A stretch of 64,000 nt of DNA from positions 186,001 to 250,000 of the forward strand of contig JAKZZE010000024.1 of assembly GCA_024220505.1 (NCBI GenBank), written 5' to 3'. Under the pieces are notes generated by a model that saw only the letters and a list, made by a program, of their open reading frames with translations, had not been told where the DNA came from and did no database searches. This document shows, in pieces, positions 20,811-31,559 of the stretch; within the stretch, counting starts at the first letter, position 1, and every line of letters starts with the position of its first letter. The stretch comes from Rhizopus arrhizus. Lineage: Eukaryota > Mucoromycota > Mucoromycetes > Mucorales > Rhizopodaceae. Made by a program: the position numbers and the translations under genes.

Positions 20811-21174
20811 GCTGACGAGTGAGCTATCCAAATTTGGGAATTGATAAAAGAGTCCAGCCTGCGTTATAAATCAAAAGAGAGAATCACCCAACGATCAGGA
20901 TAGAAAAGATCACGTTATTTTTTGCTTGCTTGTGTTACTTATTAGATGATGTTGACGATGTGGTTTATATCAACCTTATGTAATCTATTATCACATAAAG
21001 GAACCCAATAGAAAAAAAAAAAAAAAAAAAGTATGACATAGCATTTTTTCAACACACATTACGTGCCAGATGTGTGCCATGATTGATTTCATGCTACGAC
21101 TGAATGATGTATTCCTAAACTATATAAACCTCTCTGTCTTTCTCTAATTTTTCTTCTTCATCACTTTAATCATC
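19581..21174. other. Long intergenic region, no gene supported
   Basis: 1.6 kb of AT-rich DNA with an AG-repeat at 19593-19624 (CT-rich leader of the SNF2 gene), several A/T homopolymers (for example 20778-20806) and two short plus-strand open frames (20238-20426, 20504-20755) without motifs. A decayed element or a non-coding RNA cannot be excluded. Confidence 0.5.
21121..21128 (+). promoter_or_regulatory. TATA box of the small membrane protein gene
   Basis: TATATAAA lies 47 bp before the ATG at 21175, followed by a pyrimidine-rich leader (CTCTCTGTCTTTCTC). This is a good core-promoter arrangement for a well-expressed gene. Confidence 0.55.
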
Positions 21175-21678
21175 ATGGATAACGCTCGTAACAACTTTGC
21201 TTCAAACCACTATGTTCGATCTTCTTGGATTGCCTTCTTCACCCTTTGGACTCTTTGGGGTCTCGTCTATTTCCTTCGTCATGCTTTTGGTAGACCAGAG
21301 AACCATCCCACCAACACTCGACCTGCTCCTGCGACGGATGATCCTGAAGCGGCTGCGACGACGACCGCAGGAACAAAACGTGAGACGAATGGTAAATGGG
21401 GAATGAATACGACAATGTATGATCGATTCAAGAGAGCACATCAAGTCTTGTTTGAAAATTCTCTTTTGCTCTTGTCCGTTTTGACCTTGAATACCTTTGG
21501 ATACGGTGCTACGCGTGCTGTCATGATCTTGGCTTGGATCTTTTTCGCTTTCACAGTCATCAACGCATTCACTGAAATCGCCATCAAACATCACTTTATT
21601 CGATTTGTTTTCAACATCATCTTTTATGGTGTCACCCTTGCCATCGGTGGTCTTGCCTTCAGACAAGGATGGGCTTAA
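21175..21678 (+). CDS. Small four-helix membrane protein, unrecognised
   Basis: 167 aa, single exon. Hydrophobic segments at about 18-37, 92-112, 113-133 and 138-160. A polar loop rich in Thr, Ala and Pro (48-80) separates the first helix from the rest. The RFKRAHQVLFENSLLL stretch recalls the R-x-x-R-A-x-x...E-N pattern of MAPEG-type membrane enzymes, and the size fits, but the match is weak and I do not assign a function. Codon use and a TATA box suggest a real, expressed gene. Confidence 0.75.
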   Translation: MDNARNNFASNHYVRSSWIAFFTLWTLWGLVYFLRHAFGRPENHPTNTRPAPATDDPEAAATTTAGTKRETNGKWGMNTTMYDRFKRAHQVLFENSLLLLSVLTLNTFGYGATRAVMILAWIFFAFTVINAFTEIAIKHHFIRFVFNIIFYGVTLAIGGLAFRQGWA

Positions 21679-22111
21679 TTTTCTTACTCTTTATTACTTA
21701 TAATCTTAATCGTATTCCTTTTAATAAAATGAATATTCCTCTTTGTAATCTTTAACATTAAACATTCAAATGACATCTGTTTACTTGCATTAATCTCGTA
21801 AATAGAACAAAACAAATGCATCATCCTAGTCCATGTTTATATGATACATTCGATCTGTTCATGTTTCTTTATGAAAAAGGAATGGATGAAGCCATCCCTG
21901 TGTATAAAAAACATACATACTCTGTTCTATGATGAATTTATATTCAAATCACTCAGTCTGTCAAGCATAGGCTGATCGATGACTTGTAAATTGAAACTAG
22001 ATCGACTGTTTACATTCTGCTTTATTTTGCATGTTTTGTTCCTTTCTAGGTCATGGATTGAAACGGAGTCTACTTTTTCTCTTGACTCGTTTTCTTTTTT
22101 TTTTAAAAAAA
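21679..22111. other. Intergenic region, nothing recognised
   Basis: 433 bp with a likely polyadenylation signal (AATAAA at about 21723) for the upstream gene and a pyrimidine-rich, T-run leader for the downstream endonuclease. No further signal is seen. Confidence 0.45.
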
Positions 22112-23144
22112 ATGTTTCGTAACCCAAGTTTATTTCGCCATTTTCATTCAGTAATGAAACGATCCGTCACGGTTGAGAAAGTAGAGGTTGTAAAGAAAGC
22201 CAAGGTGACCAAAAAGAAAGTATGGGAGCCCTTTGATCCTTCACTTCCAAACAACCTCAAGTTTCCCACGTCCTTTGACTTTCCTCCCAAACCAGAAAAG
22301 AGCATCAAGTTTGCTTCATACAACGTAGCGAGCTTACCAGCCTGTATCAAAAAGGGATTCAACAGCTATGTGACAGCGGAAGATGCAGATGTACTGTGTA
22401 TTCAAGAAACAAAGCTAAACAGCCCTTTGACGACCGCCGTCGACCCAAAGGTTTATCCTTATCAATATTGGTCCTTCCATGACAAGAAGGGATACGGTAC
22501 ATATCGCGATATCTAGCCCAAACAGAGCTAACACGTCTCCCAAAGCCGGTGTTGCCGTCTTTTCAAAACTTGAGCCTCAGAAAGTGACCTATGGCCTACC
22601 GGGCCATGAGGAGGAACACAAGGGACGCGTCATCTCCCTCTTCTTTCAACACCTGGTACTCATCGCGAGCTATGTGCCCAACGCGGGGGACAAACTTGTC
22701 CGCCTGCCCCAACGGCGTGTGTTCAACGACCGGATGGAGCGCTACATCCGATCCCTTCAAGCCGATGCGAAATCCGTCATTTGGGCAGGTGACCTCAACG
22801 TGGCTCACACGGCCGAGGACCTCGCTCGACCCGACACCAACCAACGCTCGGCCGGCTTCACCATCGAGGAACGGACGGATTTCGGCAAGGTGCTCGCGCC
22901 CTCTGGACAGCTGCCGGGGTTGATCGACAGCTGGCGTCATCTGCACCCGACCCAGAAGGGGCATTATACTTATTACAGTTATCGCTTCAAATGTCGCGAA
23001 AAGTTGATTGGCTGGCGTCTGGATTATTTTGCCATCACGCCCGACCTGTTGGACCGGCTTGTGTCGAGTGATATTCGCCATGAGGCCTGGGGAGCAAGTG
23101 ATCATGTTCCTCTGGTGCTTACTCTAAAGGACTCTGAATTATAA
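22112..23144 (+). CDS. AP endonuclease of the exonuclease III / APEX1 family
   Basis: Two exons, 22112-22496 and 22546-23144, give 327 aa. The 49-bp intron has a GCTAAC branch-like site and joins KKGY to AGVAVFSK. Motifs: FASYNVASLPA (metal-site Asn), CIQETKL (catalytic Glu99), WAGDLNVAHT (Asp and Asn), GFTIEERTDF, GWRLDYFAITPDL and WGASDHVPLVL (catalytic Asp-His). The protein would cleave DNA at abasic sites in base excision repair. The first Met begins a mitochondrial-presequence-like stretch (MFRNPSLFRHFHSV) and Met15 begins a lysine-rich nuclear-type stretch. Exon 2 is markedly richer in G+C than the surroundings. The gene ends 39 bp from the convergent mucin-like gene. Confidence 0.93.
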
Positions 23145-23183
23145 AAAATAGTTTATTAGGATAGGTAACAATAAAGGACGGTC

Positions 23184-24131
23184 TTAGGCCGCATTCGGTT
23201 TTTGTTCGATTTGATCGGGTTTTAAAGGTCCGGAATGATGGGCTACGACGGTGGGTGAGGTGAGCTCGGAAGGTGTCGTGGGCGGATAATAAGAGGATTG
23301 GTATTCATAGTTTTGATAGGATGGAGTGGTGTTGTGATACTCAGTAGGGTAGCTGGTATTGTAATGTTCAGCAGGTGCTGCATAGCTACTGTTGTATCCA
23401 TATTCTTCATCTGTCAAATTCATATAGCCTGTATTGGGTGGAACGAATCGACGGGCATGCTGAAAGGGTGAGGCAGGTGCGGCCGTCTGTTCCATCTTCA
23501 TACTGTCTTGATTCTCAAAATTGTCGTTTATTTCTGTTCTGTCTCCTCGACGACGTGTACGACTCGCACAACCTCCATGGCGATTCAGCCAGGTCAAGAC
23601 ACCTGCAATCACCGCAACACCCACTAGACGCCAATATGAGTTTTTTTTTTCTTTTTCTTTTTTTTTTTATATACCTAAACCGCCTACGACTGAACCGGCG
23701 ATGATGGCCGTCTTGTTATCTGAATTCTGAGCGTGTTCTGGTGTAGGAGATGGTGTGTTGGTAGAGGATGGCGTGGGATAAATGTCAGTGGTTGAATTGT
23801 TTTCAGTGGGTTGCGAACTCCTGCTGGTTCTGGTAGTGGTCGTCGATCTGCGGGTCGTGGTGGGATCATTCGTGGGATCAGTGGTTGTGGTAGGACTGTC
23901 TGTGGTAGCTGGATCCGTGGTTGTTGTAGGATTTGGTGTTGTGGTTGTTGGCGTAGGTTCATTTGTAGTTGTGGTTGTCACAGGTGTGTCTGTGGTGGTT
24001 GTAGGCTGAACGGTCGTCGTCTCTGGTCCTACTTGACTAACATCCGAAGCGGCACTACTGACGGCTTGAGATGATACGAGGTTTAATAAAACGAGGACAA
24101 GAAGAGTAGATGATGTTAAGGAAAGTCTCAT
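23184..24131 (-). CDS. Thr/Pro-rich single-pass cell-surface protein (mucin-like, wall-sensor-like)
   Basis: Exons 23675-24131 and 23184-23623 give 298 aa. There is a signal peptide at 1-23 (LVLVLLNLVSSQA). A long Thr/Pro/Ser/Asp-rich repeat region with TTTT and NPTTTTD motifs follows, likely O-mannosylated. One membrane helix lies at about 143-168 (AIIAGSVVGGLG then VGVAVIAGVLTW), and the intron interrupts it. The 130-aa cytoplasmic tail is rich in Tyr, Asn and Pro (NTSYPTEYHNTTPSYQNYEY). The layout resembles fungal Mid2/WSC-type wall sensors, though no WSC Cys domain is present. The intron contains long A-runs. The role as a sensor is inference. Confidence 0.85.
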
Positions 24132-24637
24132 GATGAAGAGAGAGAATGAAAAAAAAAAGGAAAGGAAAGAGAATGAAAAGAGAAGGGAAGGAAAAAGAGG
24201 ATGAAAAATTCTTTCCAAATATCACAAGTGTTAAATGAATTTAACTCCGGTAAAGAAACAAGCTGAGCATTTTTTTTATTTCTTTGGATTGCATGAATTG
24301 GTTTAGTTTCAGAATAAAAAAAGAAAGAAAGAGAGAAATAGGTGGATTGAATTCCAATGAAATAAATAGAAGCAACTAAAATCAAAAGAGAAAAAAATAA
24401 AAATAAAAAAAAAAGGAGAAAAAGGCCCAGAACATGTTGGTTTGGTGTAGCAATTGATTTTGTGCGACTAGTTAGAAATGAGGAGAGTCGTGGTACAAGT
24501 AAACAAAAATAGAGAGTTTGTGACAATAAATGAGATGGGCAACTCTACTACAAGAAATGAAACAACTGACAACATTTTATCATCACTTTATAAGTGCCTA
24601 TCACCCTGTATTTTCTCTCTTTTTCTTGATTGTAAAG
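24132..24637. promoter_or_regulatory. Divergent intergenic region
   Basis: 506 bp between the surface-protein gene and the 205-aa gene, which point away from each other. Purine-rich tracts near 24150-24200 and 24310-24420 are the pyrimidine-rich leader of the minus-strand gene. A pyrimidine tract precedes ATG 24638. An in-frame upstream ATG at 24530 is possible but less likely. Confidence 0.45.
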
Positions 24638-25302
24638 ATGGTAGACGTTCGCTGTTATTGCCATGAATCAAAAGTACAGAAAGAGGATGTCATGCTATTT
24701 CCTTGGGACAATGATAACTTCTCTTTATGTCTTGACACTTTCTATCCTTCTAAAAGACAAATCAATCATTCAGTATTCAACTCATCACCACTAAGACAGC
24801 AGTGGAGTAATAATGATGACGATGAACAAGAAGACGAAAAGAGAATAATAAAAATGGGTCCAATCATTCAAAACAGACAAATTGATAGGTACATGATATT
24901 CATGCAATTAATGATAATAATAATAATAATAATAGTAATAGCCATGATCATAGTTCTAATAGCAGTATAATTCACATTTCCCCTTTATTAAACCATCCTT
25001 CTTTAAAGAGCAGTGATGATATCTTTAACAGATCACCCTCTGTTCTCTCCAGACGTACTCAATCCTCTAATACATCAAAAGAAACCTGGAAAATATCCAA
25101 ACCAAGCCCTTTCCGTTCTTCGTCCACTGTGTCATCGACCATTCGTAGTATTCAAGTACCCAAGAATGCAGATAGTTTGATCCTTTATGAAACAGACGAT
25201 AGCAGATCAAATCACTCATTCAAAAAGCATGATCTAAAGCACAAGAAAAAAAAGAATTCAATCTTTGCAAGATTTTTAAAAAATTTAAAGCAAATGTTTT
25301 AA
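24638..25302 (+). CDS. Unrecognised 205-aa protein, two exons
   Basis: Exon 1 is 24638-24888 and exon 2 24936-25302. The 47-bp intron starts GTACATG and ends in an ATAATAATAG run. Without the splice the frame stops at 24970; with it, it stays open for another 122 codons, which is strong support for an AT-rich genome. The N terminus has CYCHESKV and LFPWDNDNFSLCLDTFYP. An acidic NDDDEQEDEKR stretch, a Ser-rich middle (SSTVSSTIRS) and a basic tail (KKHDLKHKKKKNS then IFARFLKNLKQMF, potentially an amphipathic helix) follow. A second acceptor at 24941 would keep frame and drop two codons. I recognise no family. The stop is 41 bp before the MFAP1 start. Confidence 0.7.
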
Positions 25303-25343
25303 TATTCCTTTTTTTTTAAATTTTTTTTTTTTTCTTCTTCTTC

Positions 25344-26633
25344 ATGTCCTTTCGACCTAATAAAAGTGCACCTAAACCCAAGACCCCTGTTAAACGTTAT
25401 CGAGCAGGTCAAGTACCCGAGAATTATGTTGATGAGTTGTCTGAATCAGAAGAAGAAGAAGAACAGCAGCAAGAATTACAGCAACCTGTGAGAGCAGAAT
25501 TGCATTTTGCTCAAAAAGAGATTCAAACGGGTATTAAACAAACGACCATTTCAGAAAAGGATGCGAGTACAGATAGAAGATTAAGACGTCTACAACAGTT
25601 GCAGTTGGACGATCAACAGGATAGATCGGCCAGAAGACGTCACGTTCAAGAGGATGAGGAGGAAGATGAAGAAGAACAGGCAAGGGAACGCATGCGGCTT
25701 AAACAAAAAGCATTGATGCAGCAACAAGATATAACTCAACAAGAGGAAGAAGAGGAAGAGGTAGAAGAACAACAGGGATCTGAAGAAGAAGAAGGAAGTT
25801 CGAGTGAATATGAATCATCCAGTGAAGAAGAGGACACACTTTCTCGTTTACCAAAACCTGTATTTATACCAAAGTAATTCCCTTCTTTACACTATTTTTT
25901 TTTTTATTCTTATTCTTGTTGATATATGCAATAGGGCAAAACGAGAAACTATTTTAGAACAAGAGAAACTAGCCAAGGAAAGAGAAGAAAGAGAGAAACG
26001 GTTGGAAGAAGAATTGGAAGAAAGAAAGAAACAGTCCCACACTATGCTGGCAGATGAATTGAAACGTGAACAAGAAGAATTACTTGCAAAGGATTTGACA
26101 GAACATGAAGATATGCCGGATGATACAGACGGATTGGATGAAGAAGCTGAATATGAAGCATGGAAGTTGAGAGAATTGGCTCGTATCAAACGTGATAGAG
26201 AAGCAAGAATCACGTAAGTCCTTTTTGTTTATCTCTTTCTCTGACTGACTTTTTGTATAGACGAGAAAAGGAAGAAGAAGAATTAGAACGTAGAAGGGCA
26301 CTACCAGAAGAAGTGCGATTAAAGGAGGATTTAGAAAGGGCAAAGGAAAGTAAGAATAAGGACAAAGGACAGCACACATTTTTGCAGAAATATTATCACA
26401 AAGGTGCATTCTACCATAACCCGGACGATGAAATCTTTCAACGCGATTACAGTGCGCCTACAGTGGATGAAGTGCGTAATAAAGAATTGCTACCCAAGGT
26501 CATGCAAGTCAAGAATTTTGGTTTGGCGGGTCGTACGAAATATACTCACTTGGTCGACCAAGACACATCCTCCAAGGATTCTCCTTGGGCAAAACCACTG
26601 GCAAAACGTAGAAGGCATAATTACGAAGGATAG
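25344..26633 (+). CDS. MFAP1: MFAP1-like spliceosome-associated protein
   Basis: Exons 25344-25873, 25935-26213 and 26261-26633 give 393 aa. The N terminus has KRYRAGQVPENY followed by acidic runs. The middle is a charged coiled coil, then EYEAWKLRELARIKRDREAR. The C-terminal signature is FLQKYYHKGAFYHN, DYSAPTVDEV, LLPKVMQVKNFGLAGRTKY and THLVDQDTSSKDSPWA, all typical of the MFAP1 family. This nuclear protein belongs to the activated B complex of the spliceosome and supports pre-mRNA splicing. Introns are GT-AG. Its upstream neighbour ends only 41 bp before this ATG on the same strand, so its promoter must overlap that gene or lie within it. Confidence 0.95.
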
Positions 26634-27741
26634 TCTCCCCCTCCCCTTTTTTTTTATAAATAAACACATAAAAAGGATACAAACATTAGAGAAACAGAAC
26701 AAGTAGTAAGAGTAAAGTACTTGGCTGTTGTTTTATCATCGTTCATAAAAAGAAGCATCTCTTTCAAGGTACCTTGTAAAATAAACAGCTGGACACAACA
26801 TAAACTGTATCATTAAAAAAAGTAGAGTGCATGTTCATTAAAAAAAGCAGAGTGCATGTAATATGTGCAGAGATGAGTTGTAATGAATACTTGCTGAATC
26901 CTATTGATTTGAGAACTTTAAAAAAAATGAATAGATTCCATGCTGGCAGAATAAATGCCATTTGATAGCAAATGAGATGGTAGATTAGATTTGAAAGTGT
27001 ATTCATTGTCTGCTGAAAATGAATACATTCAAACAGTAATTTTTCATCCATTCTCGCCTGATATGGGCTCAAATGAAAAACATATGCATTTGAGTGTAAT
27101 AGGATGCTGGTTATAGTTTAGTGTCTGGTGATATTCACAGTAATGATCAATACATTATAATAAACAATGGCTTATTTTCTTTTTTTCAATAGAACCATCA
27201 TGAACACTTTGTTACACGTAATGCAAATCATGCACTTTTTACTCGTATATCAATTTGCATTGCTGTTTCCACAAAAACTATCAAATTAACTTTTAAACTA
27301 AGGTACTCAAAACAAAGTGCCTTACATATGTACTTTTACCTTCAAATGAATCATGCAAGATCATCATAAGAGAAAAAAAAAAAAAAAAAAAAGAGCTTAA
27401 AATAATGCATTGAGCTTGTAAACCATCTTTATTGTTTGAATAGATAAACCAAAAAAAAAGGGGACATTGATCTCCAGAGCTTGAAGAACTACATGTAAAT
27501 AAACGGTTGAAACCCACTTCAAAAGTGATCTTTTTTTAAAAAAAAAAATGCCGGAAATTAAAGCTTTAACCGTATGACTAGCTTAACAAAATAAGAGTGA
27601 ACTCGATCCAAGCTATAGATCAACGTCAAGTATTGCATATATAAAAAAAAACGGTAATTTTAAATCTCTTTACGGAATAATTTTCAAGTATAAATTAGGA
27701 CCCATTCTTTTTATTTTTTACTTTTATTTTTTTCTTTAAAC
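26634..27741. other. Intergenic region with short direct repeats
   Basis: 1.1 kb, AT-rich. A short direct repeat (CATTAAAAAAAG then AGAGTGCATGT) occurs at about 26810-26860. A-runs lie near 27373-27392 and 27540. No gene is recognised. The 3' part should hold the aquaglyceroporin promoter. Confidence 0.45.
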
Positions 27742-28831
27742 ATGGCATCTACCCATTCATCACTGACTACAGTACAAAACAATGTCAACAATAAAAGCAA
27801 CAGGACGCTTAATACAGAAAGAAGACTGTCAGTGGAACCATCAGTGCTCACTTTATATAACAAAGCTGCAGATGAGCTCGATACCAGTCAAAGATCAGGC
27901 TTCCAAGCATGTGTACGACGAGCGCGAGCATTCAAAACACAAGTGAGTACTTGAAAGGATCACATCCTTATTTCTGACGAATGATTTCAAGCACAGAGAA
28001 TTTTTAGCTGAGTTCCTAGGAACAGTGATCCTTGTCTTGCTGACATGTGGATTTTGTGCAGAACAAATATTGAATATTGAAGAATCAAAATCATGGTTGA
28101 CCTCTTCCTTTGGTTCTGGTAAACAAGTCCCCTTTTTTTGATAGCAGTTTGCTTACTTTTATAAAAAGGATTATCCGTGTTGATTGGTATTTGTGTTTCA
28201 GGCCATGTTTCTGTAAATACATTTATTTCTCACATTTTACATTGAGCTCATGCCAGATTGAATCTAGGGTGCACATTTAAATCCTGCAGTGACGATTGCC
28301 TTTTGTATCTTTAGTGGATTTCCTATCCGAAAAGTACCCAGTTACATTATAGCTCAACTGTTGGGTGCATTTGCAGGTGCTGCCTTACTCTACGTTATTA
28401 TTGAACCAGCCATCGTTCAGTTCGATGGCGGTCAGCGATACATACTGGGTGAAAAGAGTACTGCGGGTATCTTTGGAACTTATCCACCTCTTTACGTTGG
28501 TATTGGTTCAGCGATTGCTTCAGAAATCGTGGGTACCGCTATGCTTTTGTTAGTTATCATGGTCACTGGTCATCCAAATAATTTGCCCTATAAAACAGCT
28601 CAGGGCGCTATGATTGCTTTGGGTATCACGACCATCTCACTTTGCATTGGCTATACTTCTGGATTCTCACTTAATCCTGCTCGTGATTTCGGTCCACGTC
28701 TGTTTACTGCCATTGCTGGCTGGGGTTTTGATGTTTTTAAAGTGTATCACTATTATGCTTTTGTACCTATGTTTGCTCCAATTTTAGGAGGACTAGTAGG
28801 TGCATTCGTTTATACCATCTTTATTGACTAA
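27742..28831 (+). CDS. Aquaglyceroporin (MIP family channel)
   Basis: Four exons: 27742-27942, 27992-28118, 28169-28212, 28268-28831; 311 aa. The MIP fold starts at REFLAEFLGTVILVLLTCGF. The two half-helix motifs are GAHLNPAVTIAF (NPA 129-131) and GFSLNPARDFGPRLF (NPARD 260-264). Asp after the second NPAR is characteristic of glycerol-conducting members. Six membrane helices can be placed. The roughly 70-residue N-terminal tail is hydrophilic and Ser/Thr/Asn-rich, as in fungal channels that are regulated by phosphorylation. The protein would pass glycerol and small polyols across the plasma membrane in osmotic adaptation. Exon 3 is only 44 bp but is required for phase and for the GLSVLIGICVSGHVS stretch. 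Confidence 0.95.
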
Positions 28832-29325
28832 AAAAAAAAAAAAAAAAAAAAGGGTTTTTTTTTTCTATTTCTTAAATTATTTCCGAACTCTTTTTTTTTT
28901 TATGTCTATCATTCGAATAAAAACTGCTTGAATAAAATAGGCCGGTTTGATGTTGATGATACCATTTTCATTTCTGTTAATATAAAAGAGAAAAGTGTAC
29001 AACATTAATTATAAAACCTTGTAAAAAATGTTACCTTTACTTGCACAAATAATTCATATGCATTGAATCTTGTCGAAACGTTTTATTTTATTATTTTCTC
29101 TTGTAAAATACGTGATGAATAGTCTGTAAGAGCTTAACGGATCATTCATACATGCATGTACACAGAGTTGAATGAACACAAGAGTCATTTGTAAATGTAA
29201 AACCTTTTTGGTTAAAACATGATGTGGTACAGAATTAAGTGAACAAATGGGATAAATGAATCTGATAAGAAATAGTACAGAATGAGAAACTAAGGTGACA
29301 CCACAAACTATGTTTTTCTTTTCAT

Positions 29326-29365
<40 letters not shown>

Positions 29366-29738
29366 TGTTCCTTCTTCAAACCAAATGAACGTTCAATATT
29401 AAAGTGACACAGATGGTAAATCAAACTCCACTTTGGCTTTTTTTTACAACCCAAATAGGGAAACAAAGGTCATAAATGGTAACCGGGGGTATTATTTTGC
29501 CATTTTCATTGGTTTTAGCAGCCATAATCTCTTTTTTTTTCTTCTCTTTTTCCTTTCTTTCTTTCTTTTCAGAAGAAAAAAAAAAAAACAATTTTTTTTT
29601 TGAAAAGTAAATGTTTTTATTTGACGGCAATGAAAACAGCAGTAAACCTTATCGACACTCATCCAACCAAAGAGAAATAAAGCAAAAGATGCTGAAGCCA
29701 AAGCAGCAGCCAAAGCGAAAAAAGCACAGCAAGATGAT
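28832..29738. other. Intergenic region with a CT repeat
   Basis: 907 bp. A (CT)n tract of about 31 bp runs from 29331 to 29361, followed by pyrimidine-rich sequence to about 29570 and A/T runs. The frame of the next gene is open back to about 29645 (basic, KRNKAKDAEAKAAAK-like) without an ATG. A 5' exon or leader may therefore lie here. I searched for a zinc-cluster exon and saw none. Confidence 0.5.
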
Positions 29739-31559
29739 ATGGAGTCATTACAGATAACATTTTATGAAATTGAATCATGGATAGAAAAGACTTCACCTGT
29801 TTTAGCGAAAATGACCAAAGAACTAGACAGAGTCTCAAAACATTTTGACAAAGGAAAAAAGAAAAAGGAAGAAACGACGACCAGTGCACCGATTGATCTA
29901 TCCTCTATGCAGTGGACACTTTCATTTCAACCCAATAATTCGATGCGATTAGAGACAAACATCAAATCTGTCGAACAACTGATTGACGCCTTACAAAAAA
30001 TAAAATTAGTGACAGAATCAGATACGACGCCGACAAAAGAAGAAACAGATGATGCTGATACCACCTTTTCCTCTTCCGCCTCACTCTCATCCTCTTCCAC
30101 TGCCATCCTTGACCCACCGATAGAATACTGGAACCAAGCACTCTGGAGGAGGCCGGGTATCTGTCTGGAGCAATACAAGGATTGTACGTTGGAGTTGAGC
30201 AAGTTGACAGAGGAAGTCCCGCCGGACATGCTCTCCTTTGTCTGTCAATCCTATTGGGATTGTCTCTTTCCCAAATTTTCAGCAGATTGGTCCACGTTCT
30301 GGGAACGATCAGGCGATCCACAGCGAAACCAGGTCTGCATTGACTCTGGTCTGGCCATGGTCTTTGCTCACATCATTCGACACAACAAACCTGCCTGTCC
30401 GAACGCACAAGAAATTTCTTTTTATTATTATGATCGTGCTCGACAGGCACTCTTGGATTATTTTGATTCACCAGACGAAGCCACGATCGAGGCCCTGCTC
30501 AACCTGGCCATGTATTGCACCCTTCACAAACAATATTCTACTACACGCATCTATCTTGAACTAGCCTATCGTATGATTGTTCAATTAGGATACCATCGTC
30601 AGAGTCAGCTACCGACCTGTCGAACAATGCAAAAGAAATACATCAAACTCTTTCTTGTACTCTATTACCACGACATGGCCCTCTCTACTTACTCGGCCGG
30701 CTCACTACTGATTGACGATGATGCGCATGACATTAACTTTTATCAAATGCTTGATGATCCAATGCGGTCAGATGAAAAGAGTGTGATCAAGGACACATTT
30801 TATGTTCACCTCATGGAACTCATGAAAATTCATAAACGCATTCAGCAAATGACACGAGAATACCAAAATCAGCATTTACAGCATCATTATTCTGGCACAC
30901 TACCACCGCGTTGGATCAAGAAGATACAGATATTAGAAGTGGCTTTGGCAACCTGGCTGGACCGGGTGCCGGTCGAGTATCGGATGACAAGAGAACCCAC
31001 GACCGAGTCAGAGAGGATGAAGCAGCAATCTGCCCTACTACTCATGCTTCACTATCAAATGCAGTGGATCGCACTTCATAAGGCCTTCTTATCACCCCAT
31101 CATATACCAATCAAGACCGAATCAGACACCTACAGCACCTACAGATCCTACGCCATCTGTTCTGACGCAGCCAACCGGATCGTGGTCATGGCCGAGATTG
31201 TGACAGAAAACTTCAATTGGTGCGTCTGTCAGTTGTTCTTGAGCTGCGTCTATCAAGCGTCGACCATCTTTTGCAAGAGTATTTTGACAAGAGATCATAA
31301 GATGAAATACAGCAAGGGCATGATTCGACGTATCATTTCTATCTTGGCCGCTCGAAGGGTGAACTATGGAGGCTTTCCGGATGATCTCACGGCCTGCCTG
31401 AGTGAATTCCTAGAAGAGAATGAGTCGAAAGAGATCAGTGATATTCAGACCTTGGACCAAATGCTCCCGGATGATTATGTGCAAAATGTGGTTTATGATG
31501 ATTCATATTATAATTCACCTAATATGCATGTGCAGTGTATGAATCAACAAATAAAATAG
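29739..31559 (+). CDS. Fungal-specific transcription factor domain protein lacking a visible zinc cluster
   Basis: 606 aa from the first in-frame ATG. Residues about 140-420 match the fungal transcription-factor middle homology region that usually follows a Zn2Cys6 DNA-binding domain: LSFVCQSYWDCLFPKFSADW, a PNAQEISFYYYDRARQALL helix, LLNLAMYCTLHKQYSTTRIYLELAYRMIVQLGYH. The N terminus has an alanine/lysine-rich open extension upstream of the ATG and a coiled-coil-like ITFYEIESWIEKTSPVLAKM segment. No CxxCxxxxxxC pattern occurs within the 900 bp upstream, so the DNA-binding exon is either further away, lost or absent. It probably acts as a nuclear regulator; the target is unknown. Confidence 0.8.
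   Translation: MESLQITFYEIESWIEKTSPVLAKMTKELDRVSKHFDKGKKKKEETTTSAPIDLSSMQWTLSFQPNNSMRLETNIKSVEQLIDALQKIKLVTESDTTPTKEETDDADTTFSSSASLSSSSTAILDPPIEYWNQALWRRPGICLEQYKDCTLELSKLTEEVPPDMLSFVCQSYWDCLFPKFSADWSTFWERSGDPQRNQVCIDSGLAMVFAHIIRHNKPACPNAQEISFYYYDRARQALLDYFDSPDEATIEALLNLAMYCTLHKQYSTTRIYLELAYRMIVQLGYHRQSQLPTCRTMQKKYIKLFLVLYYHDMALSTYSAGSLLIDDDAHDINFYQMLDDPMRSDEKSVIKDTFYVHLMELMKIHKRIQQMTREYQNQHLQHHYSGTLPPRWIKKIQILEVALATWLDRVPVEYRMTREPTTESERMKQQSALLLMLHYQMQWIALHKAFLSPHHIPIKTESDTYSTYRSYAICSDAANRIVVMAEIVTENFNWCVCQLFLSCVYQASTIFCKSILTRDHKMKYSKGMIRRIISILAARRVNYGGFPDDLTACLSEFLEENESKEISDIQTLDQMLPDDYVQNVVYDDSYYNSPNMHVQCMNQQIK

Noticed and set aside
23684..24074. Overlapping frames rich in Val/Gly or Pro/Gln across the Thr-rich region
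   Set aside because: Shadows of repetitive ACA/ACC threonine codons in the true minus-strand gene.
26764..27072. 102-codon minus-strand frame downstream of MFAP1
   Set aside because: Repetitive AT-rich composition, no motif, and it overlaps the direct repeats there.
29331..29361. CT repeat as a specific regulatory element
   Set aside because: Simple dinucleotide repeats and pyrimidine leaders are common in this window (10.99-11.07 kb, 19.6 kb); no specific evidence.
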